Shown here: positions 1-9,038 of the stretch, piece by piece
Layout: every line of letters begins with the position of its first letter
Numbering within the stretch: position 1 is the first letter of the stretch
Assembly (NCBI GenBank): GCA_017434455.1
Contig: JAFRFG010000024.1
Location: forward strand, 1 to 53,255
Direction: 5' to 3'
Source of the DNA: Thermoguttaceae bacterium
GTDB lineage: Bacteria > Planctomycetota > Planctomycetia > Pirellulales > Thermoguttaceae
DNA: 53,255 nucleotides
Notes under the pieces: model-generated
Databases searched by the model: none
The model's input: the letters and a program-made list of their open reading frames with translations, nothing else
What the model was told of the DNA's origin: nothing
Program-made: the position numbers and the translations under genes

Positions 1-150
1 CCCCCGCTTGCCCCCCCTCCCCCCTAAAGTGGGGTGACCGCCGCTGGGCTTGACTTGGAAGCAGTGTTAGTTATCCCCCCCAAGCCCCCCCACTATGGGG
101 GGGTGTGCGGTGTTAGTCACCCCCCCCGGCCCCCCCGGAGGGGGGGCGTA
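1..150. repeat. Dispersed C/G-run intergenic repeat, copy 1 (cut by window edge)
   Basis: This stretch holds alternating runs of 6 to 8 C and G around conserved linkers such as GCTGGGCTTGAC, AAGCAGTGTTAGTTA and GTGTGCGGTGTTAGTCAC. The same order of linkers recurs at 36531-36700 and 36819-36986. The C runs face G runs and can fold into short hairpins. I see no coding potential. The left end is lost at the window edge. Confidence 0.75.
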
Positions 151-238
151 TCCATTAGCCGGTACGTTTGGCGGTTACGCAGCAGGGCGCGCCCGGAAAA
201 TTTTCCGCATTTTTCCTGCGCAAATCCGCCGGTCGGGG

Positions 239-244
239 TATACT
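239..244 (+). promoter_or_regulatory. Possible -10 box for the metalloprotease gene
   Basis: TATACT lies about 43 bases before the TTG start at 287. No convincing -35 hexamer is seen 16 to 18 bases upstream, so this is a weak call. Confidence 0.25.
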
Positions 245-286
245 AAAGGATAGTCTCCCCCATTTATCAGCCAAGGAACCCCCATT

Positions 287-2845
287 TTGTCCCACGCCGC
301 CTTGAAAACACGTCGACTGGCCGTCGAACCGCTCGAACAGCGCGCACTTTTGAGCTGCACCGCCCTGTCGGCCGCGCGGTCCGACCTGGCGGCCGCGGCC
401 GCCGAGGCACAAACCGACGCCGAGCGGTCGGTCCGGCTTTCGCTCGAAACGCTGGGTCTTACCCCCGAGACGCTCACCGACGAGTTCGTCTTTTCTCTGG
501 CGAGCTGCCCGGAGTCGACCTACACAATCTACCTTGACTTCACCGGGCACCTCACCAGCTCGACGCGGTGGAACACGACCTACACCAGGGGAAAAGATAT
601 CGTCACCCCCGTCTACGACACCGACGAAAACCCGGAGGCGTTTTCTTCCGACGAACTGCTGGAGATCTACGAAATTTGGCTGCGGGTCAGCGAGGATTAC
701 GCCCCGTTTGCCGTCAACGTCACCACGCAGGAGCCGTCGCTCGAGCGGCTGGTCAAAAGCGGCAGTACCGACACCGAGTACGGCGTTCGCTGCTGCATCG
801 GGGGGAGCAGCTACGACTGGTACGGCGAGGGGGGCGGGGGACTGTCGTTCGTGCGCTCGTTCACCGACAGCGTCGACACGCCCTGTTTTGTCTTTATCGA
901 GAACCTCAGTTATCTTCCGAAGAACATCGCCGAGGCGGCGGCGCACGAGGTGGGGCATACGCTGGGGCTGCATCACGACGGAATCCGGACCGACGGCGAA
1001 ACGACCGAGTACTATCAAGGTACCGAGGGATGGGCGCCGATCATGGGGGGGAGCTATTATCAGCCGCTGACCCAATGGAGCCGTGGGGAATATACCGGGG
1101 CGACGACCCACGAGGACGACCTGGCGATCATCACGGGGAACGGCTTTTCGTACCGCGAGGACGACTTCGGCGATACCGCCGGCGACGCTTATGCCCTGAC
1201 GCTCGATGGTGCCGGTTTACTTACCGGGGGGATCATCGAGCAAAACAGCGATATTGATTATTTCTCGTTCGACTACACCGGCCAGTCGGGGATTCTGGTG
1301 ATCGGGGGGCTGACGGGAATCACCAACCTCAACGCCAAGGTCTCGCTTTACGACGAGAATGAAAACCTGCTGGAGGTCTACGACCCGGCCGGCTGGCTGA
1401 ACGTGACGATCGACCTGGAAAATCTCGCCTCGGGGAGCTATTACCTGGCGGTGGAGGGGACCGGGCAGGTGATCGACGCTCAGGAAATCTACTCCCCGTA
1501 CGGGAGCATCGGGACCTACACCATCGTTCTGGCCGAGACGTACCGCCACGGCGACGTCGGGTCGAGTCTGGCCAACGCCGCCGATTTGGTTTTCGACGGC
1601 GCGGGCCGGGCCGCCGAGGAAGATATTCTCGGGAACGAGCTGGTCGTCTTCCGGGGGAAGAACTACTACTACGACGTTGATCTGTACCGTCTGTCGCTCA
1701 GCGATCGGGATATCGGGAACACGTTGCGTGTCAGCGCCGCCTCGGCGAGCGCCCTTCCCATTATCGTTCGAATCTTCAACGCCGACGGCGAGGAGCTGAC
1801 CGTCACCGAGCGGGCCAAAACGCAGACATTCGAGTTTTCCCCAACCCAGGCGGGAAGTTACTACATCGGGATCAGCTTGCCGAACAACGCCGCCTACGAC
1901 CCGACCAGCTGCAAGGCGTCGGGGAACTACCTCAACTGCACGCCGACGACCGTCACGCTCTCGGTTCAAAAACAGAAGGAACGGATCGGTGAGGTGACGC
2001 TCTCGACCGATTCTCCGATGGTCGGAAGCAAAATCACCGCGAAATTGGACACCTCGGCGCAGGTTACCTGGCAGTGGTACCGCGACGGGGAGGCGATCCG
2101 CGGGGCGACCGGCAGTTCGTACAAGGTCACCGGCGCCGATCTGGGCTGTACCCTGAGCGTCGCCGCCACCGGCAAGGGAAAATATTACGGCAGTTCCGGT
2201 GCCGAGGCCGCGGCGATCGCAAGACAAAAGATCTCCACCCCCGTACTCACCTCCCCTTCCCCGGCGGCCGGCGACACGATATCGGTCCGCGTCGGGCCCG
2301 ACGGCGTGACGGCCGATTTTCAGTGGTACCGCGCCGGTATTCCGATCGAGGGGGCACAGGGCGCGTCGTACATCGTCACCGCCGGCGACGCCGGCAGCCG
2401 TTTAAGCTGTGTCGTCACGGGAACCGGCTGCTGGACGGGGACCTACACCCTCAGCGCGTCGGTCCGGCCGACGATTCCGGTCGGAACACTGCGGTCGGTA
2501 ACCCTCTCGAGCGACGCTCCGACAGTCGGCAGCCGTGTCAGTGCCGCGGTGACGATCAGCGGCAGCGCGGTCGGCCGTACGGCACCGATGGAAGCGGTTA
2601 CCTGGCAGTGGTACCGCGACGGGGAGGCGATTCGCGGCGCGGTCACCGATTCGTACCGGGTCACCGGCGCCGATATCGGGCATACCCTTTCGGTCACCGC
2701 CATCGGCCGGGGGATTCTCACCGGGACGGTTACCCAAGAGATCACGGTCCCCGCGGCAGCGCAGGAGACGCTTTTGGATTGGGACAATATACTTCTCGAC
2801 GAGGCGATCGACGAAATAAGCGACGCGCTGATCCGGCGGGGATAA
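287..2845 (+). CDS. Secreted reprolysin-like zinc metalloprotease with PPC-like and Ig-like repeats
   Basis: This 852-residue protein starts at TTG, preceded by AAGGAA at a spacing of 8; no nearby ATG is in frame. The N-terminus carries VEPLEQRALLS (about residues 13-23), which resembles the planctomycete LEPR-XLL export-associated motif. The active site is HEVGHTLGLHHD at residues 220-231, the HExxHxxGxxHD signature of metzincins. After the catalytic domain come two stretches that look like bacterial pre-peptidase C-terminal (PPC) beta-sandwiches (about 320-415 and 430-565). Three Ig-like repeats follow, with WYR or WQWYRDGEAI cores and xxYxVTxxDxG (about 575-825). The first and third repeats share nearly identical DNA (2062-2101 and 2596-2635), which indicates a recent internal duplication. 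It is probably an extracellular or surface protease. Substrate unknown. Confidence 0.85.
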   Translation: MSHAALKTRRLAVEPLEQRALLSCTALSAARSDLAAAAAEAQTDAERSVRLSLETLGLTPETLTDEFVFSLASCPESTYTIYLDFTGHLTSSTRWNTTYTRGKDIVTPVYDTDENPEAFSSDELLEIYEIWLRVSEDYAPFAVNVTTQEPSLERLVKSGSTDTEYGVRCCIGGSSYDWYGEGGGGLSFVRSFTDSVDTPCFVFIENLSYLPKNIAEAAAHEVGHTLGLHHDGIRTDGETTEYYQGTEGWAPIMGGSYYQPLTQWSRGEYTGATTHEDDLAIITGNGFSYREDDFGDTAGDAYALTLDGAGLLTGGIIEQNSDIDYFSFDYTGQSGILVIGGLTGITNLNAKVSLYDENENLLEVYDPAGWLNVTIDLENLASGSYYLAVEGTGQVIDAQEIYSPYGSIGTYTIVLAETYRHGDVGSSLANAADLVFDGAGRAAEEDILGNELVVFRGKNYYYDVDLYRLSLSDRDIGNTLRVSAASASALPIIVRIFNADGEELTVTERAKTQTFEFSPTQAGSYYIGISLPNNAAYDPTSCKASGNYLNCTPTTVTLSVQKQKERIGEVTLSTDSPMVGSKITAKLDTSAQVTWQWYRDGEAIRGATGSSYKVTGADLGCTLSVAATGKGKYYGSSGAEAAAIARQKISTPVLTSPSPAAGDTISVRVGPDGVTADFQWYRAGIPIEGAQGASYIVTAGDAGSRLSCVVTGTGCWTGTYTLSASVRPTIPVGTLRSVTLSSDAPTVGSRVSAAVTISGSAVGRTAPMEAVTWQWYRDGEAIRGAVTDSYRVTGADIGHTLSVTAIGRGILTGTVTQEITVPAAAQETLLDWDNILLDEAIDEISDALIRRG

Positions 2846-2883
2846 CCCGCTAAATCAGCGCGCCTGAAAAAGCGTTTTTTCCC

Positions 2884-2929
2884 CAGCCGCTCACGGTGTT
2901 TTCAGAAACCGACGAGCGGCTGTTTTTTT
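2884..2929 (+). terminator. Intrinsic terminator after the metalloprotease gene
   Basis: CAGCCGCTC (2884-2892) pairs with GAGCGGCTG (2914-2922) and is followed by seven T. It lies 39 bases after the stop codon at 2845. Confidence 0.8.
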
Positions 2930-2941
2930 GCGCCCCCCGTT

Positions 2942-5900
2942 TTACTTGGCTGGCCGCTGGACCGTGTAGGTATAGCTTCCGCTCCCTACCTCGGCGACCG
3001 TCTGATAGACACCGTCGGCATTGGGAAGACGTATCTGCGCCTCACAGCCGACCGGAACTTCCACATCGAGTGTCAGCTCGGTGAACTCCTCGTTCCAACG
3101 CCACGAGGAGCGAACCGTTCCCCGAACCGTCTCGACCGACGCGTCGGCCCAGCGGATCGGCTCCCGGCCGGCGGCGGTGAGTTCCTCGGGGGCGCAGCGC
3201 GGCTCGATCACGAACTTGCGGAACGCCAGTGATCCGGCCTCGGGGCAGATCCGCGCCGTCTCCAGCGCCTGGCCGCCCAGCAGACGAATGCCGCCGAGGT
3301 ACTGATAGAACCAGGCCGAGAAGTCGCCGAACATAATATGGTTGCGCGACTCCCCGTCGCCCCAGTCCTCCCAGAGCGTTCCTCCCCCGCGCACGATCCA
3401 GTCGGTAAACGACTTCGGCCCCTCCTGCAGAATCAGCCCCAGCGCCAGATCGCCGCGGGAGCGTTCGCTCAAGGTTCGGAAGAGGTATTTCGACCCCAGG
3501 ATACCGATATCCAAGGCGCCGTCGGAAGCGATCCGATCGACCAGGCGGTCGAACGCCTTATCCGCGTCCTCGCCAACGAGCAGACCCTGATACAGGGCGC
3601 ACGACTGCGCCGTCTGAGAGCCGACCTGAACCGTACCGTCGTCCTTGACCAAAGCCGCCTTGAACGCTTCGCGGATCTTTCCCTCCAGCTCGTTGAACCG
3701 GGCGGCGTCTTCCGGCCGGCCGAGAATCTCGGCGATGCGCGCCGCGGTCTTGACGTCGTTGATCCAATAGCCGGTCGAGGTCACCTCGGCGGTCGTCTCG
3801 GTCTTGATCGGAATCCAGTCGCAAAGGCCGTGGACCAGGAGGAAACGGCTGTCGGCTCTGGACCCCATATAGTCAACGTAGCGGCGGATCGCCTCGTAGT
3901 TATCCTCCAGGATCTTTTTATCCCCCTTATAGATGTAGTTCATCCAGGGGATGATGACCAGCGCCGAGTCCCACGCCGGGCCGTTCCCCCACTGGTACCC
4001 CCAGCCGCCGGTCGGGACGATCCCGGGAAGGTCCCCGTTGGGCTTCTGCGCGTCGCGAATATCGGCCAGCCATTTCTCGTAGCAGGCGGTATTATCGAAG
4101 TTGTACATCGCCAGTTCGCTGGCCAGCTGGGCGTCGCCCATCCAGCCGTTCTTCTCGCGATGGGGGCAGTCGGTCGGGAAACCGGCGACATAGTTCCCTC
4201 GGTACGACAGCTCGGCCGCCGCCTGAAGGGCGTTGACCATCTTGTTGGAGCAGGTGAACGAGCCGGTTTTCGGGAAGGCGTTGGAAACGACGCAGGCGGT
4301 GATATCGTCCAGCGAGGGGGCCTCGTCGAGCCCCGAGATTTCGACGTACTGGAAGCCGTTGTAGCTGAAGTGCGGCTGGTAGGTCTCGGCCCCGGCGCCC
4401 GAGGCGATGTAGATATCGGACTGGAACTGTCCCATCTCCCCGGCGACGTACGCCGGGGAGAGCTCGACCTCGAAGTAGTCGATCGACGAGCGTTCGATCG
4501 AGCCGTCCTCCAGCGCCCGCTCGGAGTAGCGCATCCGAACCGTCTGGCCCTTGCCGAGACCGCGGAAGGTATAGCGGCACCAGCCGGAGATATCCTTCCC
4601 CAGATCGACGACCCAGGTTTTTTCACCGACCTGGGTGATCGCCTTCGGGCGGAACTCCTCGACGATCATCGTCGGCGCGGTCTGCTCGGCGGTCATCACC
4701 CCGGCCGGCCCGTCGACTATCGCCGCCGGACCGAGATCCTCGCCCCGGCAGTTGGCGTCGTAGACCTCGCCCTGACGAATGCAGTCGTAGAGAATCGGCG
4801 AGGCGACGCAGCGCCAATCGCCGTCGGTGGTGATCGTCTCGGTCGTTGCGTCGGTATAGGTCAGATCCAGACGGGCCGTCATGCGGGGGAAATCGCGCCA
4901 GGGGGCCGCGTCGAAGTTCCAGGTCGAGACGGTCCGCATATCGTACCAGCCGTGGCCGACCAGCACGCTGAGCGTATGTTCCCCGCCGCCGGCCAAGGCG
5001 TCGGACAGATCATAGGTCGAGTAAAGAACCCGGCGGTCGTAGCGTGTCAGCGACGGGTCGAGCTGCTTATCGCCGATCCGCGCGCCATCGAGCGACGCTT
5101 CGTAGAAACCGACACCGGTGATATGCAAAATCGCCTGCTGCAGCTGTTTATTCTCCGGCAGGGTAAACGTCCGCTCGAACGCGGGGGAACGCTGCTCGGC
5201 GACGCTCTTAAGCGGTCCCCAGGGGACGTCGTCGGGAGCCCAAAGAATCTTCGCCTCACGGGCAGGCGCGTCGTTGGGGCAGGTCACCTCGGCCGACGGG
5301 GTATTGCGGCAGCGGAAGCCGCCGACTTTAATCCCGGTGACATCGAGCACGCTCCAGCCGGAGTCGGTCGCCCACGAGGCGATCTCCTCGCCGAGCTTCC
5401 CGCGCCGCGGGTTGGCCGGATCGGTCGGAATAACGCGGCGCAGAGAAAAGCGCGCCAAAAACGCCGGGGTCTTATCCCCTTCGTCCCCGTCGTTGGTCCA
5501 GACCTTAACGACGATCGTATTCTTCCCCGGAACGAGCATCTTGGTGACATCGGCCGCGCGCAGCCGTTCGGGATAGAGAATCCCGCCGTATGAACAGGCG
5601 GTCCAGATACCGTTCACCCCGACGAGGAAGTGACGATTCCCCGCGTAGGTAAGGATCCCCGAGAACGCCCCGCTTTCGAGCTGGTCGGCGGTCAAATCGA
5701 CGGTGAACTCCTTCTTGAGGCAAAGTTCGTCCCCTTCCCCGGAGCCGATCCACGAGGCGCCCGATATATCCACCGAACCGCGCATCTGGTCCGGCTGGGC
5801 GATCCAGGGAGCGTTCCAAGGTTCGTCCACCAGCGCGCAGACCCAGCGGGCCGGCCCGCTCCAATCGGAGGAAAGGCCGTCGCCGTCGCGCACCGCCACC

Positions 5901-6262
5901 TTCCACCAGAGGATCCGCGAGGTCGCCAGGGGAGCGCCGGCGTAGGGGATATCGAGGTTTTCATCCGACTCAACCCAGCCGGAATCCCACATATCGCCGT
6001 TATCCTCGTCGAGGTTCTCCGGCGAGGAGGCGACCAGGATACGATACGCCGACTGCCGCAGATCTTTGGCGTTCGGGTCGGCCGCGGTATTGACCCAGCT
6101 CAAACGGGGATTGGGCGAGGCGATGCCGACCGGATTACTCAGCCGCTCGACGGTGAGCGCTGCGGGAAGAATCGCCCCCCGGGCCGTGCCGCCTTGGGCA
6201 CGCAGAGCCGACGGCAAAACCAAAAGCAAAAGGAGGAAAGCGAGGAAGATGCGGTGTTTCAT
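2942..6262 (-). CDS. Secreted alpha-L-rhamnosidase, GH78 family
   Basis: The 1106-residue product starts with a Sec signal peptide (MKHRIFLAFLLLLLVLPSALRAQ). It has the full GH78 layout: N-terminal beta-domains, a CBM67-like lectin domain (about 200-520), a linker beta-domain, an (alpha/alpha)6 catalytic barrel and a C-terminal beta-domain. The hallmark TDCPHREKNGWMGDAQ lies at residues 697-712 and carries acidic residues typical of the GH78 active site; GGTLWEDWGDGESRNH follows near residue 970. GH78 enzymes release terminal alpha-L-rhamnose from pectin side chains, plant glycosides and other glycans. It lies downstream of the GH127/Gfo-Idh-MocA cluster on the same strand but behind a terminator, so it may have its own promoter or depend on readthrough. 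AAGGA precedes the ATG at a spacing of about 11. Confidence 0.9.
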   Translation of the reverse strand: MKHRIFLAFLLLLLVLPSALRAQGGTARGAILPAALTVERLSNPVGIASPNPRLSWVNTAADPNAKDLRQSAYRILVASSPENLDEDNGDMWDSGWVESDENLDIPYAGAPLATSRILWWKVAVRDGDGLSSDWSGPARWVCALVDEPWNAPWIAQPDQMRGSVDISGASWIGSGEGDELCLKKEFTVDLTADQLESGAFSGILTYAGNRHFLVGVNGIWTACSYGGILYPERLRAADVTKMLVPGKNTIVVKVWTNDGDEGDKTPAFLARFSLRRVIPTDPANPRRGKLGEEIASWATDSGWSVLDVTGIKVGGFRCRNTPSAEVTCPNDAPAREAKILWAPDDVPWGPLKSVAEQRSPAFERTFTLPENKQLQQAILHITGVGFYEASLDGARIGDKQLDPSLTRYDRRVLYSTYDLSDALAGGGEHTLSVLVGHGWYDMRTVSTWNFDAAPWRDFPRMTARLDLTYTDATTETITTDGDWRCVASPILYDCIRQGEVYDANCRGEDLGPAAIVDGPAGVMTAEQTAPTMIVEEFRPKAITQVGEKTWVVDLGKDISGWCRYTFRGLGKGQTVRMRYSERALEDGSIERSSIDYFEVELSPAYVAGEMGQFQSDIYIASGAGAETYQPHFSYNGFQYVEISGLDEAPSLDDITACVVSNAFPKTGSFTCSNKMVNALQAAAELSYRGNYVAGFPTDCPHREKNGWMGDAQLASELAMYNFDNTACYEKWLADIRDAQKPNGDLPGIVPTGGWGYQWGNGPAWDSALVIIPWMNYIYKGDKKILEDNYEAIRRYVDYMGSRADSRFLLVHGLCDWIPIKTETTAEVTSTGYWINDVKTAARIAEILGRPEDAARFNELEGKIREAFKAALVKDDGTVQVGSQTAQSCALYQGLLVGEDADKAFDRLVDRIASDGALDIGILGSKYLFRTLSERSRGDLALGLILQEGPKSFTDWIVRGGGTLWEDWGDGESRNHIMFGDFSAWFYQYLGGIRLLGGQALETARICPEAGSLAFRKFVIEPRCAPEELTAAGREPIRWADASVETVRGTVRSSWRWNEEFTELTLDVEVPVGCEAQIRLPNADGVYQTVAEVGSGSYTYTVQRPAK

Positions 6263-6299
6263 ATATTTTTAGTCCTTAGTTAAAAAATCCCCTTCCGTT

Positions 6300-6344
6300 A
6301 AAAAACCCCCTCCGCGCGCTTAACCGACGGCGCGCGAAGGGGGG
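6300..6344 (-). terminator. Intrinsic terminator at the 3' end of the Gfo/Idh/MocA cluster
   Basis: Read on the minus strand, a 14-15 bp G/C-rich stem with one mismatch (arms at 6330-6344 and 6306-6319) is followed by six T (6300-6305). It separates the last Gfo/Idh/MocA gene from the rhamnosidase gene. The other strand also has a T run, so it may work both ways. Confidence 0.75.
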
Positions 6345-6357
6345 AAATTTTTTTCTT

Positions 6358-7629
6358 CTAGAAGGAGTATTCGGGGATGGCGATCGTCTCGCCGTCCTTC
6401 AGAGCCGAAAGGTGAGCGTAGTAGCCCATCGTCGTCATGTGGAGCGAGTCGCGGATATCGACCTTCGTCGGCTGATCGAGGAGGATCGCCCGAACGAAGT
6501 TATCGCTCAAATAGCCGTGCGAACCGCCGTGACCGCCCGCGTCGACCCCGGGGGGAAGCGGCGGCTTCTTGAGGTTCAGACCGTTGGCCAGGGCTTCTTC
6601 CAAACGGCGCTTCCCTTCCGCATCGCCGACGAACCCGTCGATCCGGCCATTGTGCGAGTCGTAACCGGCGTACTGGCCGCGGATCCGGCCCCCCTCGACG
6701 TATTCCCCCTGGGAGTGGCCGCGGCCCATACGGAACAGACCGCCGTCACTGGTGCGGGACAGCGAATATTCCCCGACAAACGGGTTGACGCTGGTGTCGT
6801 ACGGGTTCTGAACCGTGTACGGTTCCTCTCCCTTTTGCGGCCGCACGCCGCGGGCGGTCACGTCGACGAACCGCCCGTGGGTGATGGCGACGTAGTAGGC
6901 GCTGCCGTGGGTCGGATACCACATCGGCGCGCCGTTGTTCCGCCACCCCTTATAGGAACCGAGGTACGGTTCGCCGATGCTGGAGGGATGGTAGTATTCC
7001 CCCTCGCTGTAGGCGATCTCGCCAAAGACGCCGGCGGCGTAGAGCTTTTCCATCGCGTAGATGTCGTCGTGATAGACGCTCGTCTCGAACATCATGTACT
7101 TCAGCCCCGGGTTGTTTTTGACCGCCTCAGCGAGCCGGTGTCCGTCTTCCGGGTCGCCGTAGAAAGCGGGGACCGCGTGGCAGACGTGCTTGCCGTGCTC
7201 CAGGACCATCACCGACTGGCGGGCGTGGCTGGGGGCATCGGTCGCCAGGAAGATCGCCTCGATCGAGTCGTCTTTGACCATCTCCTCCAGCGAGTCGTAG
7301 GTCTTCTCGCAGCGGCAGGCCGCGGCCAGACCGTCGCGCCGCTCGGGGATCAGGTCGCTGACCGCGACGATGTCGACGTTCGGGTGATCTTGAAAGGCGA
7401 ACGCCGCCCCGAAGTGACAGACCCCGTAGCCGACGATGCCGACCCGGACTTTTTTATCGGAGAACGGTTTCCAGACCGAATCGTCGGTGTCGGTCTGCGT
7501 CTGATCGAAACCGGGGACGACATCCTCGGCGTGAAGATAGCTCATCAGCGAGAACGAAAGTCCCGCGGCCGTCAGCCCCGAGCCGAGAAAGCCCCGGCGG
7601 GAAACAGTGTTGTTCTGTTCTTTTTCCAT
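6358..7629 (-). CDS. Tat-exported Gfo/Idh/MocA family oxidoreductase, paralogue A
   Basis: The 423-residue protein starts at the ATG ending at 7629, which has AAGGAG at a spacing of 8 and matches the start of its three paralogues; an upstream in-frame start exists but is not needed. A twin-arginine signal (SRRGFLGSGL, RR at 11-12) predicts folded export. A Rossmann NAD(P)-binding core follows (VGIVGYG, about 63-69), then the family's C-terminal substrate domain. The usual EKP active-site motif after GKHV is replaced by HAVPAF (151-156), so the conserved lysine is absent. Such proteins oxidise or rearrange sugars with bound nucleotide cofactor; the substrate cannot be read from sequence. It is the last of four tandem copies, 64 bases after paralogue B. 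Confidence 0.85.
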   Translation of the reverse strand: MEKEQNNTVSRRGFLGSGLTAAGLSFSLMSYLHAEDVVPGFDQTQTDTDDSVWKPFSDKKVRVGIVGYGVCHFGAAFAFQDHPNVDIVAVSDLIPERRDGLAAACRCEKTYDSLEEMVKDDSIEAIFLATDAPSHARQSVMVLEHGKHVCHAVPAFYGDPEDGHRLAEAVKNNPGLKYMMFETSVYHDDIYAMEKLYAAGVFGEIAYSEGEYYHPSSIGEPYLGSYKGWRNNGAPMWYPTHGSAYYVAITHGRFVDVTARGVRPQKGEEPYTVQNPYDTSVNPFVGEYSLSRTSDGGLFRMGRGHSQGEYVEGGRIRGQYAGYDSHNGRIDGFVGDAEGKRRLEEALANGLNLKKPPLPPGVDAGGHGGSHGYLSDNFVRAILLDQPTKVDIRDSLHMTTMGYYAHLSALKDGETIAIPEYSF

Positions 7630-7693
7630 TGATTGGACTCCTTGGGTTTTTATAACAAACGGAAATTTTATCACAAACTTAGGCGTGAACTTC

Positions 7694-8965
7694 CTAGAAC
7701 GAATATTCCGGGATGGTGATCGTCTCGCCGTCTTTGAGCGCCGACAGGTGAGCGTAGTAGCCCATTGTCGTCATGTGGAGCGAGTCGCGGATATCGACCT
7801 TCGTCGGCTGATCGAGGAGGATCGCCCGAACGAAGTTATCGCACAAGTAGCCGTGCGAGCCGCCGTGGCCGCCCGCGTCGACCCCCGGGGGAAGCGGGTA
7901 TTTTTTGAGCTTCAAGCCGCCGGCCAGGGCTTCCTCCAAACGGCGCTTCCCTTCCGCGTCGCCGACGAACCCCTCGATGCGGCCATTGTGCGAGTCGTAA
8001 CCGGCGTACTGCCCCCGCAGGCGGCCCGCCTCGAGGTATTCCCCCTGCGCGCGGGAGCGGCCCATACGGAACAGCCCGCCGTCACTGGTGCGCGAGAAAG
8101 AAATCTCGGTGCCGAACGGGTTGACGCTGGTGTCGTACGGGTTCTGCGCCGTGCGGGGCTCTTCCCCCTTTTGCGGTTTGACGCCGCGCGCGGTCACGTC
8201 GAGGAACCGCCCGTGGGTGATGGCGACATAGTAGGCGCTCCCGTGGGTCGGGTACCACATCGGCGGGCCGTTCTTGCGCCAGTCCTTATAGGATCCCAGC
8301 GGCGCGGCGCCGATGCTCCCCGGGTGGAAATATTCCCCTTCGCTGTAGGCGATCTGGCCGAAGACGCCGGCGGCGTAGAGCTTCTCCATCGCGTAGATGT
8401 CGTCGTGGAAGACGCTCGTTTCGAACATCATGTACTTGAGACCCGGGTTGTTTTTGACCGCCTCGGCAAGCCGGTGCCCGTCTTCCGGGTCGCCGTAGAA
8501 GGCGGGAACCGCGTGGCAGACGTGCTTGCCGTGCTCCAGGACCATCACCGACTGGCGGGCGTGGCTGGGGGCGTCGGTCGCCAGGAAGATCGCCTCGATC
8601 GAGTCGTCTTTGACCATCTCCTCCAGAGAATCGTAGGTCTTCTCGCAGCGGCACGCCGCGGCCAGGCCGTCGCGCCGCTCGGGGAACAGGTCGCTGACCG
8701 CGGCGACTTCGACGTTCGGGTGGTCTTGAAAGCTGAACGCCGCGCCGAATTTGCAGACCCCGTAGCCGACGATGCCGACGCGGACTTTTTTATCGGAGAA
8801 CGGCTTCCAGAGCGAGTCGTCGGAGTCGGTCTGCGTCTGATCGAAACCGGGGATCACCTCTTCGGCGCGAAGGTAATCCATCAGCGAGAGGGAAAGCCCC
8901 GCGGCCGCCAGCCCCGAGCCGAGGAAACCCCGGCGGGAAAGGCCGCTGTTTTGTTCTTTTTCCAT
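7694..8965 (-). CDS. Tat-exported Gfo/Idh/MocA family oxidoreductase, paralogue B
   Basis: This 423-residue protein is nearly collinear with paralogue A without gaps and very similar over the whole length. It has the Tat motif SRRGFLGSGL, the Rossmann motif VGIVGYG and the variant HAVPAF in place of EKP. AAGGAA precedes the ATG at a spacing of 7. Differences from A cluster around FHPGSIGAAPLGSYKDWRKN and the KYPLPPGVDAGGHGG region, parts that could set substrate choice. It is 73 bases downstream of paralogue C and is presumably co-transcribed. Confidence 0.85.
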   Translation of the reverse strand: MEKEQNSGLSRRGFLGSGLAAAGLSLSLMDYLRAEEVIPGFDQTQTDSDDSLWKPFSDKKVRVGIVGYGVCKFGAAFSFQDHPNVEVAAVSDLFPERRDGLAAACRCEKTYDSLEEMVKDDSIEAIFLATDAPSHARQSVMVLEHGKHVCHAVPAFYGDPEDGHRLAEAVKNNPGLKYMMFETSVFHDDIYAMEKLYAAGVFGQIAYSEGEYFHPGSIGAAPLGSYKDWRKNGPPMWYPTHGSAYYVAITHGRFLDVTARGVKPQKGEEPRTAQNPYDTSVNPFGTEISFSRTSDGGLFRMGRSRAQGEYLEAGRLRGQYAGYDSHNGRIEGFVGDAEGKRRLEEALAGGLKLKKYPLPPGVDAGGHGGSHGYLCDNFVRAILLDQPTKVDIRDSLHMTTMGYYAHLSALKDGETITIPEYSF

Positions 8966-9038
8966 TGATTTGTTCCTTAATTCCTAAAGAACCTGATATG
9001 TATCGTACCGGCTTTTTTACGGGAAGTACCGCGCGCTC

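Noticed and set aside
34..246. Short plus-strand open frame over the C/G-run repeat
   Set aside because: It is made of translated C/G runs (Pro/Gly/Arg), has no ribosome site and does not recur intact in the other repeat copies.
3338..5593. Long plus-strand open frame (751 codons) opposite the rhamnosidase gene
   Set aside because: It is a GC-rich antisense shadow of a gene with full GH78 motifs; its own product is Arg/Gly/Asp/Val-rich with no recognisable domain or ribosome site.
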